Made by a program: the position numbers and the translations under genes. A stretch of 33,321 nucleotides of DNA, from contig VUYT01000065.1 in the NCBI GenBank assembly GCA_008802785.1, forward strand, positions 1 to 33,321. The letters run 5' to 3'. The notes beneath the pieces are model-generated. The model did not search any database and had not been told where the DNA came from. It was given only the letters and a program-made list of their open reading frames with translations. This stretch comes from Symmetrospora coprosmae (lineage: Eukaryota > Basidiomycota > Cystobasidiomycetes > Symmetrosporaceae). Below, piece by piece: positions 10,880 to 21,192 of this stretch (positions are counted from its first letter, which is position 1; each line of letters begins with the position of its first letter).

Positions 10880-11151
10880 CGGGGGAGGCTAGTGTCCGCG
10901 TTTGGGTGTGCCTTGGCATGCTGTAGAATGCCTTGGGCCAGTTATTTGAGCTCGAAGGTTGCATCCTTTAGTCCTGTTGTTGTCGCTATTGCAGCCACCT
11001 GGATTGCAGTGGTGGGAGACACGAAGAGCAAAGTGGCAGCCAATGTACTTAGAACAAGCGGCAGCATCGTATTGGCACAGCATTTTCACTGAGTACGGCT
11101 ACACTGCGGCGTTTCATGTCACACGGCCAGCTAGTGTGCGCTCCAACGCGC

Positions 11152-12688
11152 CTACTGCCCGCTCTCCTGGTTCCGGTATACGGTGATCTCCTGCTGCTTG
11201 AAATATCTCCGGTTTTCCTCATCGATGAGGACGAGGTTGAGGTAGTAGCGCGCCGAGAACTTCTTGTTGACGTCGCGGAAGGTTGGGGTGAGGTCAAAGC
11301 CGCCGAGGAAGAGGCGGATCGGTATCGTTTCGCCGCGCACGGGTGCGCCGTCCATGATTTCGAACTTGGTGATGGTCTCGCTTTCGTTGTATTGGTTGGG
11401 CGCTGGGATATATACAGGGGCATCATGCTTCGTCAGCCCGGAACCCGCTTGAGTGGAGCATGTCAGCTCAAGATAGGGGCAAGGGCGGCAACCCACGCGC
11501 GCCTGTCGTTTCCCGACGGATGATAGACAGCTCCATGTGCTTGATCTTGATCCTCACGAGAAGGAAGTAGATTTTGCCAACGATGACGTCCTTCAGATGG
11601 TATCTGGACAGCGGCAGAGGGGACAACAAGCGGATGCGAATCAGCTGATAAGCCGCCGCGCCGGCAACTGGCACACTCTGTCGCCTGCCAGCACATCCAG
11701 TGCCAGTACGCACTTGCTCTTGTTGTATTCGAACTCGATATGCAAGCAGTCCTCGATCCCGACCTCCATCTTGATGCTGTTGTTGCTGTCTGGCGGCATG
11801 CGGTAGCTGTGCACCCAGATATCGCGGTCCTTGACGACCTCGGCAATGCGCCGCGCAATGGTGACGCGGATAAAGTAGCGCAGCTTGACATTGATGCCAT
11901 TGTACGATTCGTACTGCTTTTCGACGTTCTTGAACTCAAAATCGAATGTCTGCGCCCCACGCAGCTCGCCGGCTGCAGCTAGTTCGGAGGACATGGACAG
12001 GAACTCGTAATGGTTGCCGCGGTCGTAGAAGAGGTCTGCATAGCAGAACCGGCATTGTAGACGGCGGCAGGATGGATCACCAAAAGGCGCAGCGCAAGTG
12101 ACCGGCACGTGGGGCAGGCGGTGGTGGAGGCAGGGTATGGGGCGCGCAGGAAGGAGCGGAGCAGCCATGGGTACGGTTCGAGCCGTCAGTAGGTGGCTCC
12201 AACTGGTCGTCCCAGCATGCGCTCTGGCACGCACCAATGCTGCCCACGAACTCGACCTTGATTCCATCGTGCTTGACCACTTTGCCGTCCTTTGCCCGGA
12301 CCACGACCTGGTTGCGTAGGAGATGTCCATACATGACAGGAGCGCGTCCAACGAGCGGCAGGAGCGCATTCGGTCCATTGACGCATGACCGTCGCGCATC
12401 GGGCAATTGGGAACCACAGCCCGAGCCGCCGCAGCACGGACGTCACGGGCAGGAGGGGAACGAAGGAGTGAGGCGAGGAAGGGAGGCAGCGTCAGCACTG
12501 CATAGCGTACCTATGAGCATCGACAGAGGCCCGCCCACCTGGCCCTTCACGCCCTCTCCGTCGTAGTAGACGGGGCACATCTCGCGCCGGTCCTTGTCGC
12601 CCTTGACCTCGACGACCTTGCGCTCATCCTCGCCGTACAGGAGGATGTCAGCATCGAGACCAGGCTGCAGAACTGGCAGCCACGACAT
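11152..12688 (-). CDS. VPS26: Vacuolar protein sorting-associated protein 26 (retromer)
   Basis: VPS26 is the arrestin-fold subunit of the retromer cargo-selection trimer (Vps26-Vps29-Vps35), which returns receptors from endosomes to the Golgi. Five exons on the minus strand are 12539-12688, 12235-12307, 11714-12035, 11497-11603 and 11152-11402. They give 300 residues, the normal size. The joins rebuild VKGQ|VVVRAKDGK, VEFVGSI|DLFYDRGNHYEF, IEFEYNKSK|YHLKDVIVGKIYF and RRETTGAP|PNQYNESETITKFEIMDGAPVRG. The end, RYYLNLVLIDEENRRYFKQQE, is nearly invariant in the family. Introns 1 and 2 (231 and 199 nt) are long for this locus. ATG 12688 is the first ATG in frame. It converges on RPR2 with a 272-nt gap. 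Confidence 0.97.
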
Positions 12689-12977
12689 GGCTAGCGGGGG
12701 TGCGAAGCGAGCTGGCTTGGGCGGAAGGTCAGGCAAGAGTTGACGTGGTGGGACGGCGAGGCGAAGTCAGGCACAAGCGCGCACGGCGACAGTGGTTTCG
12801 CCACTCCAGGCCACTCGTAGGAAATGGCTAACGAGAGACGCGGTCTGACGTGCGTGGAATGAACAGCTACATGCATGTCCTCTTGAGCCCCTTCTAGCGC
12901 ACAGCGGACATCTCAAGACAGTGTTTCGGCATCTACGTACGCGCCGCCCCTGACAAGTGCCTACTTGTTGAGACCGC

Positions 12978-14843
12978 CTACTCGTCTTCATCCCCCTCCA
13001 CAACCGATCTGACAAGCTCGAGGAACTCGTACCGCTCGATGCGGGGGTCCTTCCGGCGAGCCGAGTATGCCTCCCCGCCTGCCACCCCGTCGCCGGGCTG
13101 TGCGCTCCAGGCGGCGAGCCTGTACAGATCCCATACGCCGCGCAACGCCTGCTTGACGGCCTCGTCGGGTGCACTGGCTCTAGAAGTGCGCGACTGCTCC
13201 AGTGCCCGAGACTGTGACAGCGAGCGCGAGCGGCGGGCCGCCTCCCTTTCCTCCTGCTCAGCAGCGGCAGCCTGCCTCAGTGCCGCGACGGCCGTCTTGA
13301 GCAGATTTCCATTGTCGGCCTTGCGCTCCGCCACGGCCGCGCGCTTATCGGCGCCTGCGCTGAATGAGAGGGCGAGCGCGGTCGGCGGCGAGTAGAGGCT
13401 TTCAGGGGCATCGGCATAGTAGTTGCGATAGCCGTACCGCCGACTGGCAATGTACTCGCCCTCTTCTTCGTCCTCCGCATCCTCCGCGTCCTCTCCGTCG
13501 GGCGCTGTGCCCAAATCGGCGTTTGCGTCCGCTGTGGTCGGCTGAAGCGCAAGCGCGAGAGGCGAGTGCTGCCCTGAAGCCGAGGCAAAGCCATTGCTGC
13601 TCGCCACCCACGGCTGCAGGTGGCCCTGCTCCGCCATGAAGGACATGTTCCTGTGGCCATCGTTGAGCGAGGCGCGGCTTTCGACGCCGCCCCAGCCGGG
13701 TGTAGACGCGCCTCCATCATCCTCCCCCTGTGCGAGGAAGGAGATGTTGCGCTTGCTCGAGTCGAAGAGGGCAGATGCGTATTGCGTAGAACTGGCCTGT
13801 GCTTCAGAGGTGGTCTGGCCAAGTTCTGGCGGATGTGTGTATTCGGGCGGAGATGCATGGTCCTCAACAGCGAGGGTGGTGTCGGCTGCCGAAGTGATCG
13901 CCGGACTGCCCGCAGTCGCAGTGCTCTGGGCTTGAGGCTGAGGCAGCGGCTCGTCTTCCGCACACTGGCTCTCCTCGTTGCCGTAGGAGGCCCAGTAGCC
14001 GTCCTCTCGCTCCTCTTCCCCGCTCTCGCTATCGCCCGGGTCGCTGCCTTCCTCTTCCGACGAAGAGCAGCCTGCCCAGTAGTCGTCCGGGTTCGGTGCT
14101 CCCGACTCTTCCCCTTGTAGTCCTTCTTCCTGCGCATCTGGGTAGATCGGACGAGAGGCTTTGCCCTTTTTCCGCTTGCTTTTCGCCTTGGTTTCGTGGT
14201 CCGCGGCTGTAGTGGCGACCCCCGAAGTTGCCTGAGCTGCAAGGAGAGCAGATTCGATACTAGGGTACCATCGCTCCTTGCTTGTTTCCGATGGCAGTTG
14301 CAAGTCGTAGTACCGCCATCCCGCTTCGAGTGTGTCCTGCTCGCCTCTACCTTCGGACGCGTTTGGTGCTGGGCCAGCTACAGACTGCTCTCCCTCCCAT
14401 ACCACCAGGACATCCAGTGCTGATGACTCGTCACTGCCATCCGCAGGGTACGACGCAGGCTCACCACCACCTATGCGGACTCTCGCGCGGACGCCCTCAT
14501 CGTCTGCCAGTGACGCGCTGTATCCTACTCCCTCGGCGTCAACGCGAACGTCCTCGAGCCAGGACCCTGCGAGGCGCTGCAGGCGCTCTGAAACGCGCTC
14601 CTGGATGGAGGCATCGTTGCTGGCCTGAAGGTAGGACGGGCTGTCTGCGGCGGGCCGGAGGAACGTGTGTCGGAGCGCGACGGGACGTGAGAGGAGCTGC
14701 GGGGGCAGGTGGACGTACGACGGAGAGAGGAGAAGTGGGAGGAGCGAGACGACGAAGGGAAAGAGCGCGCGTTCTGATGAGGCTTGGTCTCCCTCAGGAG
14801 CAGTGTTGTCGCTAGCCATGGTCGAGCCGTTCTGAGCTGTCAT
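12978..14843 (-). CDS. Unrecognised acidic protein with DxYWA motifs, intronless
   Basis: A single open frame of 621 residues from ATG 14843 (an alternative in-frame ATG is at 14819). I do not recognise a named family. An N-terminal region (about residues 25-200) has regular hydrophobic patches (FPFVVSLLPLLLS, ALDVLVVWEGE, WRYYDLQLP) and may fold. A Lys/Arg patch follows at about 222-232. The middle is acidic with two related motifs, DDYWAG (253-258) and DGYWASYG (281-288). Further on there is a duplicated motif, RNISFLAQ and RNMSFMAE. The C-terminal 55 residues (GVWDLYRLAAW to FLELVRSVVEGDEDE) look helical and conserved in style. Long in-frame coding, GC-rich third positions and the absence of any better frame support it as real. 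Function unknown. It is the only intronless gene of this window and lies 289 nt upstream of VPS26 on the same strand. Confidence 0.78.
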   Translation of the reverse strand: MTAQNGSTMASDNTAPEGDQASSERALFPFVVSLLPLLLSPSYVHLPPQLLSRPVALRHTFLRPAADSPSYLQASNDASIQERVSERLQRLAGSWLEDVRVDAEGVGYSASLADDEGVRARVRIGGGEPASYPADGSDESSALDVLVVWEGEQSVAGPAPNASEGRGEQDTLEAGWRYYDLQLPSETSKERWYPSIESALLAAQATSGVATTAADHETKAKSKRKKGKASRPIYPDAQEEGLQGEESGAPNPDDYWAGCSSSEEEGSDPGDSESGEEEREDGYWASYGNEESQCAEDEPLPQPQAQSTATAGSPAITSAADTTLAVEDHASPPEYTHPPELGQTTSEAQASSTQYASALFDSSKRNISFLAQGEDDGGASTPGWGGVESRASLNDGHRNMSFMAEQGHLQPWVASSNGFASASGQHSPLALALQPTTADANADLGTAPDGEDAEDAEDEEEGEYIASRRYGYRNYYADAPESLYSPPTALALSFSAGADKRAAVAERKADNGNLLKTAVAALRQAAAAEQEEREAARRSRSLSQSRALEQSRTSRASAPDEAVKQALRGVWDLYRLAAWSAQPGDGVAGGEAYSARRKDPRIERYEFLELVRSVVEGDEDE

Positions 14844-15217
14844 GCGGAGAGATGCGCGCACTACATACGCCGGGGCCGGAGGTCGAGTAAGCTATCGCAG
14901 CAGACTGCAGAGCTGCCTGTATGAGGAGTTGCTCGCACGACTTGGTCAGCGGCGAGATTGAAGCCAATGTGCGTCGTCCGTCCTTATGGAGGGAGGGGAG
15001 GAAGAAAGTGCATTATGCGCGCGTCCCTCCCTCTCTCCCTCAGGTACCCGCCAGCCGGCTTGTCCCGCGGCTTTGACCTACAGTACCTCTCCGTAGATCC
15101 ACTCACTCACCATTCCCTCACACCTCACTCTTTCACTGGCCATTCGCGGCGACCACTTGTTGCGCAGAACAGTACAGTACAGCGACTTGTTCTATTTGGC
15201 CCACGATCAGCCCAGCC
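14844..15217. promoter_or_regulatory. Divergent upstream region of the acidic protein gene and ATP11
   Basis: A 374-base gap between diverging start codons. It is pyrimidine-rich (CTCCCTCTCTCCCTC-type runs) on the plus strand near 15028-15042. No gene or RNA was recognised. Promoter function is inferred from orientation only. Confidence 0.4.
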
Positions 15218-16752
15218 ATGACCATCCTCCGCAGTGGGGCTGCCTCCCTTCTGCGGCCACTGTGCTCCTGCAGCAGCGGCTCCGGCAGTGGCAGCAGCAG
15301 CAGCTTGCGCATTGCAGCCACGGCCCAGGTCAGCCCGTCCTTGTGGCCATCATCACCCTTCCGCCACCGCACGCGCAGTGCCACCGTTCTCAACAACTCT
15401 GCCGGCGTCTATGCACACCACCAGCGCCTCTCCTCGACGCCTCGATGGAGCGACGAGAGCATCGCGGCGGTGAAGGGCAAGTACGAGGCAAAGTACGAGG
15501 AGCGGCTACGGGCAAAGGCGAGAGAGTGCGTGCTGTCTAGAAGACCGTCCTTGCGGAGTCGCTTGCCCCACTTCCGCGAGGGCTAAGGACCGACTAACCT
15601 CTTGCGATGCCATTCACCATCTTTGTCCGCCGACACACCCACCCACAGGAAAGGGTTCGGCAGCATCGATGAGCTCAAGAGCAATGCACGGCAAGAAGGG
15701 CGCATGAAGCCCACAGTGCAGGATTTGCTAGCTCGAAAGCGGGCAAAGACAGCAGGGGCGGCGGACAAGGCTACCGGCGAGGCTGGAGCTGGTGATGTTG
15801 ATCCAGCCACAGCCACGGGACCGGGAACAGGAACAGCTCCCATCAAGGGCACTGCGCCCCCGCCCAGTGCCGATGCTTCTTCCTCACTCGCGACAGCCGA
15901 TGCAGCAGCAGCTCGCCAGATGTCGAAGCGTAGCGAAAAGTCGCCTGTCAAGGTGGGTCTGGCACGTCCGAGCTCATTCGCCGAGCCGGGACGACTCGCT
16001 GCATTGCTGACCTCTATCTCCGCCAATCTGTATCTGCCCTACGCACCGCTTCAACAGCCACTCAACGATATTGTCGACCTCTCGAAGCTCGTCTCGCAGT
16101 CCCCTGAAGGGATCGCGGCCATCTGGAACGGGTTCCACCAGCTCGCAGGGAACGAGCGCGCCCTCTCTGCCGTCATCCCATACGACATCTACCGCAAGAT
16201 GCAAGAACGCGCTAGAAAGTACTCGAGCTTTGTCGTTCCGGTTCCTAGAGAGATACAGACGGCTCCCGCTGCAGGAAGCGCAGGCGCCGCCGCAGAAGGC
16301 ACCAAGCAGACAGGGCACGAGATGCATTTCCTGGTCAGTGGCCGCACAGCTGTTGCCTATGCGCGAGCTTCGAGATTGTGCACCACGGCTGAGACTTCCA
16401 ATCTTAGCAATGGTCGTTCCTGCCCTCGGCCCCGGAGTCCGGCTGCCCGCCAATCTCGACCGTCCTCTTCACCCCGCTGGGCCTCTACCAGGCGCAGCAG
16501 ACGTACGCACAGCCGCATCTCATCCTGACGCACTACACCGACTTGGTGCCCTCTCACGGGATCGTCCTCATGAAGGGCGACCTCACGCCCGACACGCCCG
16601 CAACCCCAGCAGACGGCCAGCTTCTCACCCTCCGCCTGCAACAGTTCTACACGGGCCAGAGCGAGGAGCGGGAACAGCTGCTAAAGACATTTCATGAGCA
16701 GCCAGACAAGTTTGACGTGCAGGCGCTCGTGGACAGCGTGGGTGCGCTGTAG
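15218..16752 (+). CDS. ATP11: Mitochondrial F1-ATPase assembly factor Atp11
   Basis: Atp11 is a matrix chaperone that binds free F1 beta subunits and hands them to the assembling F1-ATPase. Three exons join in phase: 15218-15525, 15649-16333 and 16408-16752, giving 445 residues. The start is a Ser/Arg-rich, acid-poor presequence, as expected for mitochondrial import. The core includes YEERLRAKARE|KGFGSIDELK, then PLNDIVDLSKLVSQSPEGIAAIW, SAVIPYDIYRKMQERA, HEMHFL|QWSFLPSAP, STVLFTPLGLYQ and HGIVLMKGDL, all in the family order. An Ala/Pro/Gly-rich linker of about 80 residues separates the presequence-proximal helix from the main domain. The third-exon acceptor (TCTTAG at 16402-16407) has a weak pyrimidine tract but restores family sequence exactly. 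Confidence 0.95.
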
Positions 16753-17432
16753 CTCGATCCGACCGTCTGTCAGGGCGCAGGCGCTTCTGCTTGCGCTCGT
16801 GTAGCATAGCCTGTAGATGAGGAGGCCACGCCTCGTTGTGTATGATCAAGGGTACCTTAGTCCGAACGAGCTCTCTTCTGCAGGGAAAGCGAGGCTTGGC
16901 GGCCGTTTACCCGCGAGCACACAAGGCGCCGGCGCCTCTCTCGCGAGCAGGAGAGTCGGAGTGATTCGCGCAACTGGTCAGATCCGCTTCAGCGAGCGTG
17001 TATGGGCGGGAGAAGAGGGGCGGCTGGGCCCGTTGGCATTGCAAGCTGCAGCTGATGAAACAGAAGTAGGCCAAAAGGCATCAAAGGAAAAAGGACTGGA
17101 TCGACCTGCACAGTCGCGATGACTGCCAAAAGAAGCAATGGTATCAGCGAGGGCCCCTTCTTTCAGTGGAACAGTCGGAGCGGCCCTCACCTCTTCTGGA
17201 CTTCCCAAGGTGCGTTTCGCTACGCCCCGTGTCCCCACGGGGGCAAGGCAATTCCACCTGCTCTCCTCTTTCCACTACATCTCTTCCGCCCATACCGCAA
17301 AGCGCGACCAGCGGATGTCCAGATCCTGCCTCCTCCCAACGTCTTTCCCGCTTTTGTGTTTTGTGCGAAACGGCAACGATGACGAACCGAGGGAGACCGA
17401 TGCGAGAGTGAACCCCGGACAATGAACACGGC
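16753..17432. other. Gene-free gap between ATP11 and RPL39
   Basis: A 680-base stretch between two convergent genes, unusually long for this locus. It holds a 12-base palindrome (GGCGCCGGCGCC near 16926) and several short open frames that I could not support. No tRNA fold or box C/D pair was convincing. It probably contains both 3' untranslated regions; a non-coding RNA or tiny gene cannot be excluded. Confidence 0.4.
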
Positions 17433-18019
17433 TTAGATGTTCATCTTTGTTCGGCGCCAGTGTCGGCGCTTCATGTTGTAGCCGAGCTTGCACTCAGGCT
17501 ATTCCATCACCACGACGAATGCGCAGCATGTCAGCCGTGCTCCGCCCTACAGCACATCACCGGGACCCAGACGAGAGAAGCCCACCTTGAGGCGGAACCA
17601 TTGGGGAATGGGGCGGTTCTGCTTCTGCGCCTTTGCGAGCTTGACCTTTGTGCGGAACGACTTGTTGGCGGGCTACGGGGTGCGTCGGTGGTGCCCATTC
17701 AGGCCAGTACGAGCATGGTCGGGCATAGGCATGGCAGCAACAGGATGTGCGGCAGCGCAGTGCGTGTGTGCAGCGCACAGACGAAGCAACCAGGACGAGG
17801 TGCAGCCGGTGCAGGCATTGGCATTGCGTTGTTGCAGCGTGGCCCGGCCGGCGGTGGGTGCAGTCGAGCACGCGGCACGTCCGAGGGAAGGAAGCGGGGT
17901 GGTCGTCGAAGAGAGGATCAGGGCGTCAGCGTCTAGATTCCTACGACAGCAGCAGCAGCATGGTGAGCAGCAGCAGCTGTGTGCATGCTGCAGCAACTAC
18001 ATGCATGCAGACTGACCAT
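17433..18019 (-). CDS. RPL39: 60S ribosomal protein eL39
   Basis: A tiny basic protein at the exit of the ribosomal polypeptide tunnel. Three exons on the minus strand: the ATG alone (18017-18019), 17586-17672 and 17433-17498. They encode exactly 51 residues, the universal length of eL39. Visible family sequence is [28 protein letters not shown] and [12 protein letters not shown]. The start codon is followed at once by a GTCAGT donor, so the first coding exon is three bases; splitting right after ATG is common in fungal ribosomal protein genes. Intron 1 (17673-18016, 344 nt) is the longest in the window and contains CTG runs. The acceptor CCGTAG and donor AAG|GTGGGC of exon 2 are canonical. 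No snoRNA boxes were found in intron 1. Expression is presumably high, with the promoter in 18020-18464. Confidence 0.95.
17950..17990. repeat. CAG/CTG-rich tract in RPL39 intron 1
   Basis: Two runs of CAG-type triplets (about 17946-17960 and 17967-17976) flank a TGGTGAG spacer. On the coding strand they read as CTG runs near the 5' side of intron 1. Low-complexity sequence, seen directly. Confidence 0.7.
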
Positions 18020-18464
18020 CTTGGGCTGGTGCGTAGATTCGTCGGTGCGGTCGGGTAGGCGGAAGCGGCAGATGGCCTCCTGGCAGGAAAATCGTGGCCC
18101 CTTCTCACTTCGAAATCCGATCGAGTCGGTAGGGGGTGGCCTGCAGAGAGGGAGCTCTTCGTCCTGCCAGGCCACAAGTACATGCACAGAACAGCACTGG
18201 CTGGCAGTCACATTAGCAGATGCAGTGTCCATAGCAGTCGCTTCCGAGCAATATATGTACATTGTCCTGGCCCGCTCAATCCCGGACTGACCAGTCATCT
18301 CGAGCGATCCAGCGTGCTGTCTGATTAGGTGACACTGCAATGCAAGCGTTGCAATGGACTGTCTTCTACGCTCTCTGCTACTACATCACAAGGTTTGATG
18401 CTGCTCGCTGACGCTCCGCCAGCGACCTATGGGATGTCCCGAGCAGCTCGCTCGCAAGCGATGC
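18020..18464. promoter_or_regulatory. Upstream region of RPL39, 3' side of the LTA4H gene
   Basis: A 445-base gap between two genes on the minus strand. It should contain the RPL39 promoter and the 3' untranslated region of the aminopeptidase gene. No recognised gene, RNA or repeat. No specific promoter element was identified with confidence. Confidence 0.4.
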
Positions 18465-20678
18465 TTACTGCTCCGCGGGAGGGAGTTTCAGGTCCTGAAC
18501 ATCGGCAAAGAAGCGTTAGCCTCGCCTACCATGCCTCCTGCATTGGCCGCTGACCCACCTTTCGCAGCTGGAGCCGGGCAATCGGGTGGTAGAAGCTTTC
18601 TGCGTCCAGGTACGTCCTTACGGCGAGTTCCGGATCGCATTTGAACAGGGCTTTGGTGATTGGGCGGCACATCTGCGTGCGCGCAATAGATCCGTCAACG
18701 CCAGCGTCTTAGTAGCTCAGCCGTGTTTTACATAAAGCCGAGGCCTGGCCCACCTTCATACGTCCGATGGTCACGACCCACTTGGCCGCAGCCGCCTTGA
18801 AATCCTTGCCGTCGCCCTTGAGCGCGACGTTGTACCACCGCAGCCGGATCTCGGCATTCTCCGTCGCGTTGAACCCGTAAAGATTGTTCATGGTCGTCAG
18901 GAACGGCGATGAGAGGGCATTGTATGCCTCGAGCGCCTCGAGGAAGACGACTGCGCAGAAGGATGTGTCAGAGCGCACTTGTGACGGAGGACTCAGGAAG
19001 TAGCTCGCACTCACCCGTCTGACTGCTGCTGAAGTCCGCCAGGTCCTCCTTTGCAAAGACTTTCGCTGCGTCCTTGCCATCATGGCTCGCCTGGTCCCAC
19101 CGCTTGGCGAGCGCGTACGCCTTGTCTGCGAGCGTTGTATCGTACTTGACCTGGACAGGGAGTCCGAGACCTTCGCCGTGCAGCCAAGCCTGCCAGTCGA
19201 CCTCTTTCTCGAGCTTGTCGACAATCTCCTTGCCGCCGGCGGCCTTCTCGAAGAAGCTGAACAGGTGGCTCCTCCACTCGTCAGTCCCGATGGACTTGCC
19301 AGCGAACGTGACAAAGTAGTCACGGACGTAAGGAAGGAAGGCATCGAGCCCGCCGACAACGCCCTCAAGATAGAGCAGGAGGTTTCCGCCCTTATCGTAC
19401 GGTACCGTGCTGAATGCATCGTCCGGATCCTCGCCAAACTCAAACGGGACGACCATGCGCTGGTATCGCGTCATCCCGGCCTTCTCGTACGCATCTAGGC
19501 TGTCCTGCAGCGCCTTCCGGCCGATGATGTAGCTGAAGCCGCGCGCGGGCTCGCCGCCCTGCGACCGGATTAGCAGGCGCTCGAGATATGTCGTCCAGGA
19601 CTCGTTCAGCCAGAAGTGCTCCCATGACTTGCAGCCGACGTTATTGCCGCTCCAGCTGTGGCTCAGCTCGTGTGCGACAACATCGACCAGGGAGCGGTCG
19701 CCCGCGAGGAGGGTCGGCGTCAGGAAGGTCAGGCTGGTGGGGCACGGGTGTGGAGACTCGGTCAGCGCGACTCGCTTGAACAGTGCCATCTCGCAGGACC
19801 TACTTTGCGTTTTCCATTCCTCCAAAGGGGAAACTGGGCGGCAGGACAAGCACGTCGTAGTCGCCGAACTCGTACGGCGGGAGAATCTTCTCTGCCTCTG
19901 TGAGGTACTTCTCCATATCCTCCTCGAACTCCCATGTTGCCGCTGGCAGCGTCTTTGGATCTGCCCAGACGCCGGTACGTTTGCCGACCCTCTTGTACGC
20001 AACCTCTCCCGCGGCCACGGCAATCAGGTAAGATGGAATGGGAACGGGCTGCGAGTACGTGTAGATGACCTGCTTGCCCTGTGCAATGGCGAGGACCTGC
20101 TCGGAAGGCGGCGAGACGCGGAGGGCCGACATGAGGACGGGGAGGTACGAGCTGACGCTCGCCGTGTACGTCGCCTTCACGGCCGGGGTGTCCATGCAGG
20201 GCGCGAGGGAGCGCATATGGATGGCCTGGCACTGCGAGTACAAGAATGGGTGGTTCCCGCTCGCCGTCTGCTCGGCCTCGAGCCAGCCGAGCGCGGTGCA
20301 CTTGTCGGTAGTCGAGTAGGCGATGCGGACAGAGGTACGCTCGCCTTTCTTGAGCGTCGGGGATGGGAGTCTGATATGCAGCGCATTGCCCATGACGGGA
20401 TGGCGCTTGTCCAGTGTATACTTGAGCGGAGATCTGACGGCGCTCGAGCCGGAGGAGGCATCGCTTGTGAGGCGAGCGGGGACGCTTTCGACGGAGGAGA
20501 TGACGAGGTACGAGCTGTCGAGAATGACCTCGTGGACGTCATCGTGCTGAGCCTCAAAGGTGTGCTCGACCGAGCCGGAGATGATGCGCGTTTCCCAGTC
20601 GATGTTCCAGTCGAGGTGCAGGGAGGTGGTCCGGATAGAGAGGTAGTTTGACTGCGTAGCCGGATCAGCGCGCGCCAT
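18465..20678 (-). CDS. LTA4H: Leukotriene A4 hydrolase / zinc aminopeptidase (M1 family)
   Basis: An M1 zinc metallopeptidase; the fungal enzymes (yeast Lap2) are aminopeptidases with epoxide hydrolase activity. Five exons on the minus strand are 19804-20678, 19015-19733, 18754-18950, 18559-18672 and 18465-18494. They give 644 residues. The substrate-binding GGMEN is at 286-290. The zinc site HELSH is at 313-317, with the third ligand Glu336 in WLNESW, exactly HEXXH-x18-E. STVPYDKGG carries the usual catalytic tyrosine. The C-terminal helical domain ends LRWYNVALKGDGKDF, CRPITKALF, FYHPIARLQLRK|DLKLPPAEQ. The last exon has only 30 nt. The M1 domain starts almost at ATG 20678 (TTSLHLDWNIDWETRIISG), so the start is well placed. 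It is probably cytosolic; no signal peptide is seen. Confidence 0.97.
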
Positions 20679-21164
20679 AGTGAGGTTGTGTGAGCAGTGA
20701 GAGAATGCCGTCCTTCCACAGAGTTGGAGACTATGTATTATTGAGATGTGCGAGAGAGAAAGAGGAGGCAACCAACCCACCACGCGGCGGTATGACGGCG
20801 AGCACGCGCACGGGATCCGACGCCACCGGCACCGGTACCGCGAGTCGCAGTGGTGTGCCTGCGTCTATGTAGCGACTTTGACGTGCTGCTCGGCTGGGGT
20901 TTGCAGGTATTCGGACGTGCTGATGAGAACGCTGCCATGCTGGATTTGGTGAGCAGGCACCGGCAGCAGGCGCAGCTTGCAGCCTGCCAGACCTCGGTTG
21001 GTCTTCCGCAGCGTGTCGCCGTCCGCAGCCACGCGCTCGATTTGTCCTTCCACCGACCAAAGCAAAAGATCTCACCTCTCGTGGCCCACCTCGAGTCAGA
21101 CTGAGCTCGCACTTGACTCTGGCAGCGCACCTTGCCCGATGTCTGGGACCACGCGGGAGAGACA
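20679..21164. promoter_or_regulatory. Divergent upstream region of LTA4H and the SMG6-like gene
   Basis: A 486-base gap between diverging start codons. Open frames on both strands here are Arg-rich and unrecognised. The right end holds an upstream open frame that overlaps the SMG6 start (separate entry). Promoter function is inferred from orientation. Confidence 0.4.
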
Positions 21165-21192
21165 ATGCATCACCACCCCGGGCCATACTTGA
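21139..21192 (+). promoter_or_regulatory. Upstream open reading frame overlapping the SMG6-like start
   Basis: An ATG at 21139 opens a 17-codon frame that ends with TGA at 21190-21192, past the main ATG at 21165 and in another frame. If the transcript begins upstream of 21139, this uORF would lower main-frame initiation. Sequence is direct; the regulatory role is inference and depends on the unknown transcription start. Confidence 0.35.

Noticed and set aside
12170-12185. A tRNA T-loop-like sequence (GGTTCGAGCC)
   Set aside because: No matching T stem, acceptor stem or anticodon arm around it; it lies in VPS26 intron 2.
13277-14242. A 321-residue Arg-rich frame on the minus strand
   Set aside because: It is a shifted frame within the longer 621-residue acidic gene, which has better composition and a clear ATG.
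17050-17130. A possible box C (CTGATGAA) of a C/D snoRNA
   Set aside because: No suitable D box or terminal stem was found nearby, and the box departs from the consensus.
17138-17425. A 95-residue plus-strand frame with a mitochondrial-looking N-terminus
   Set aside because: It ends 8 nt before the convergent RPL39 stop, has no known homologue and no splice partner; composition alone is weak evidence.
19629-20651. A 340-residue open frame on the plus strand
   Set aside because: Antisense to the LTA4H M1 domain; Arg/Val-rich with no recognisable features.
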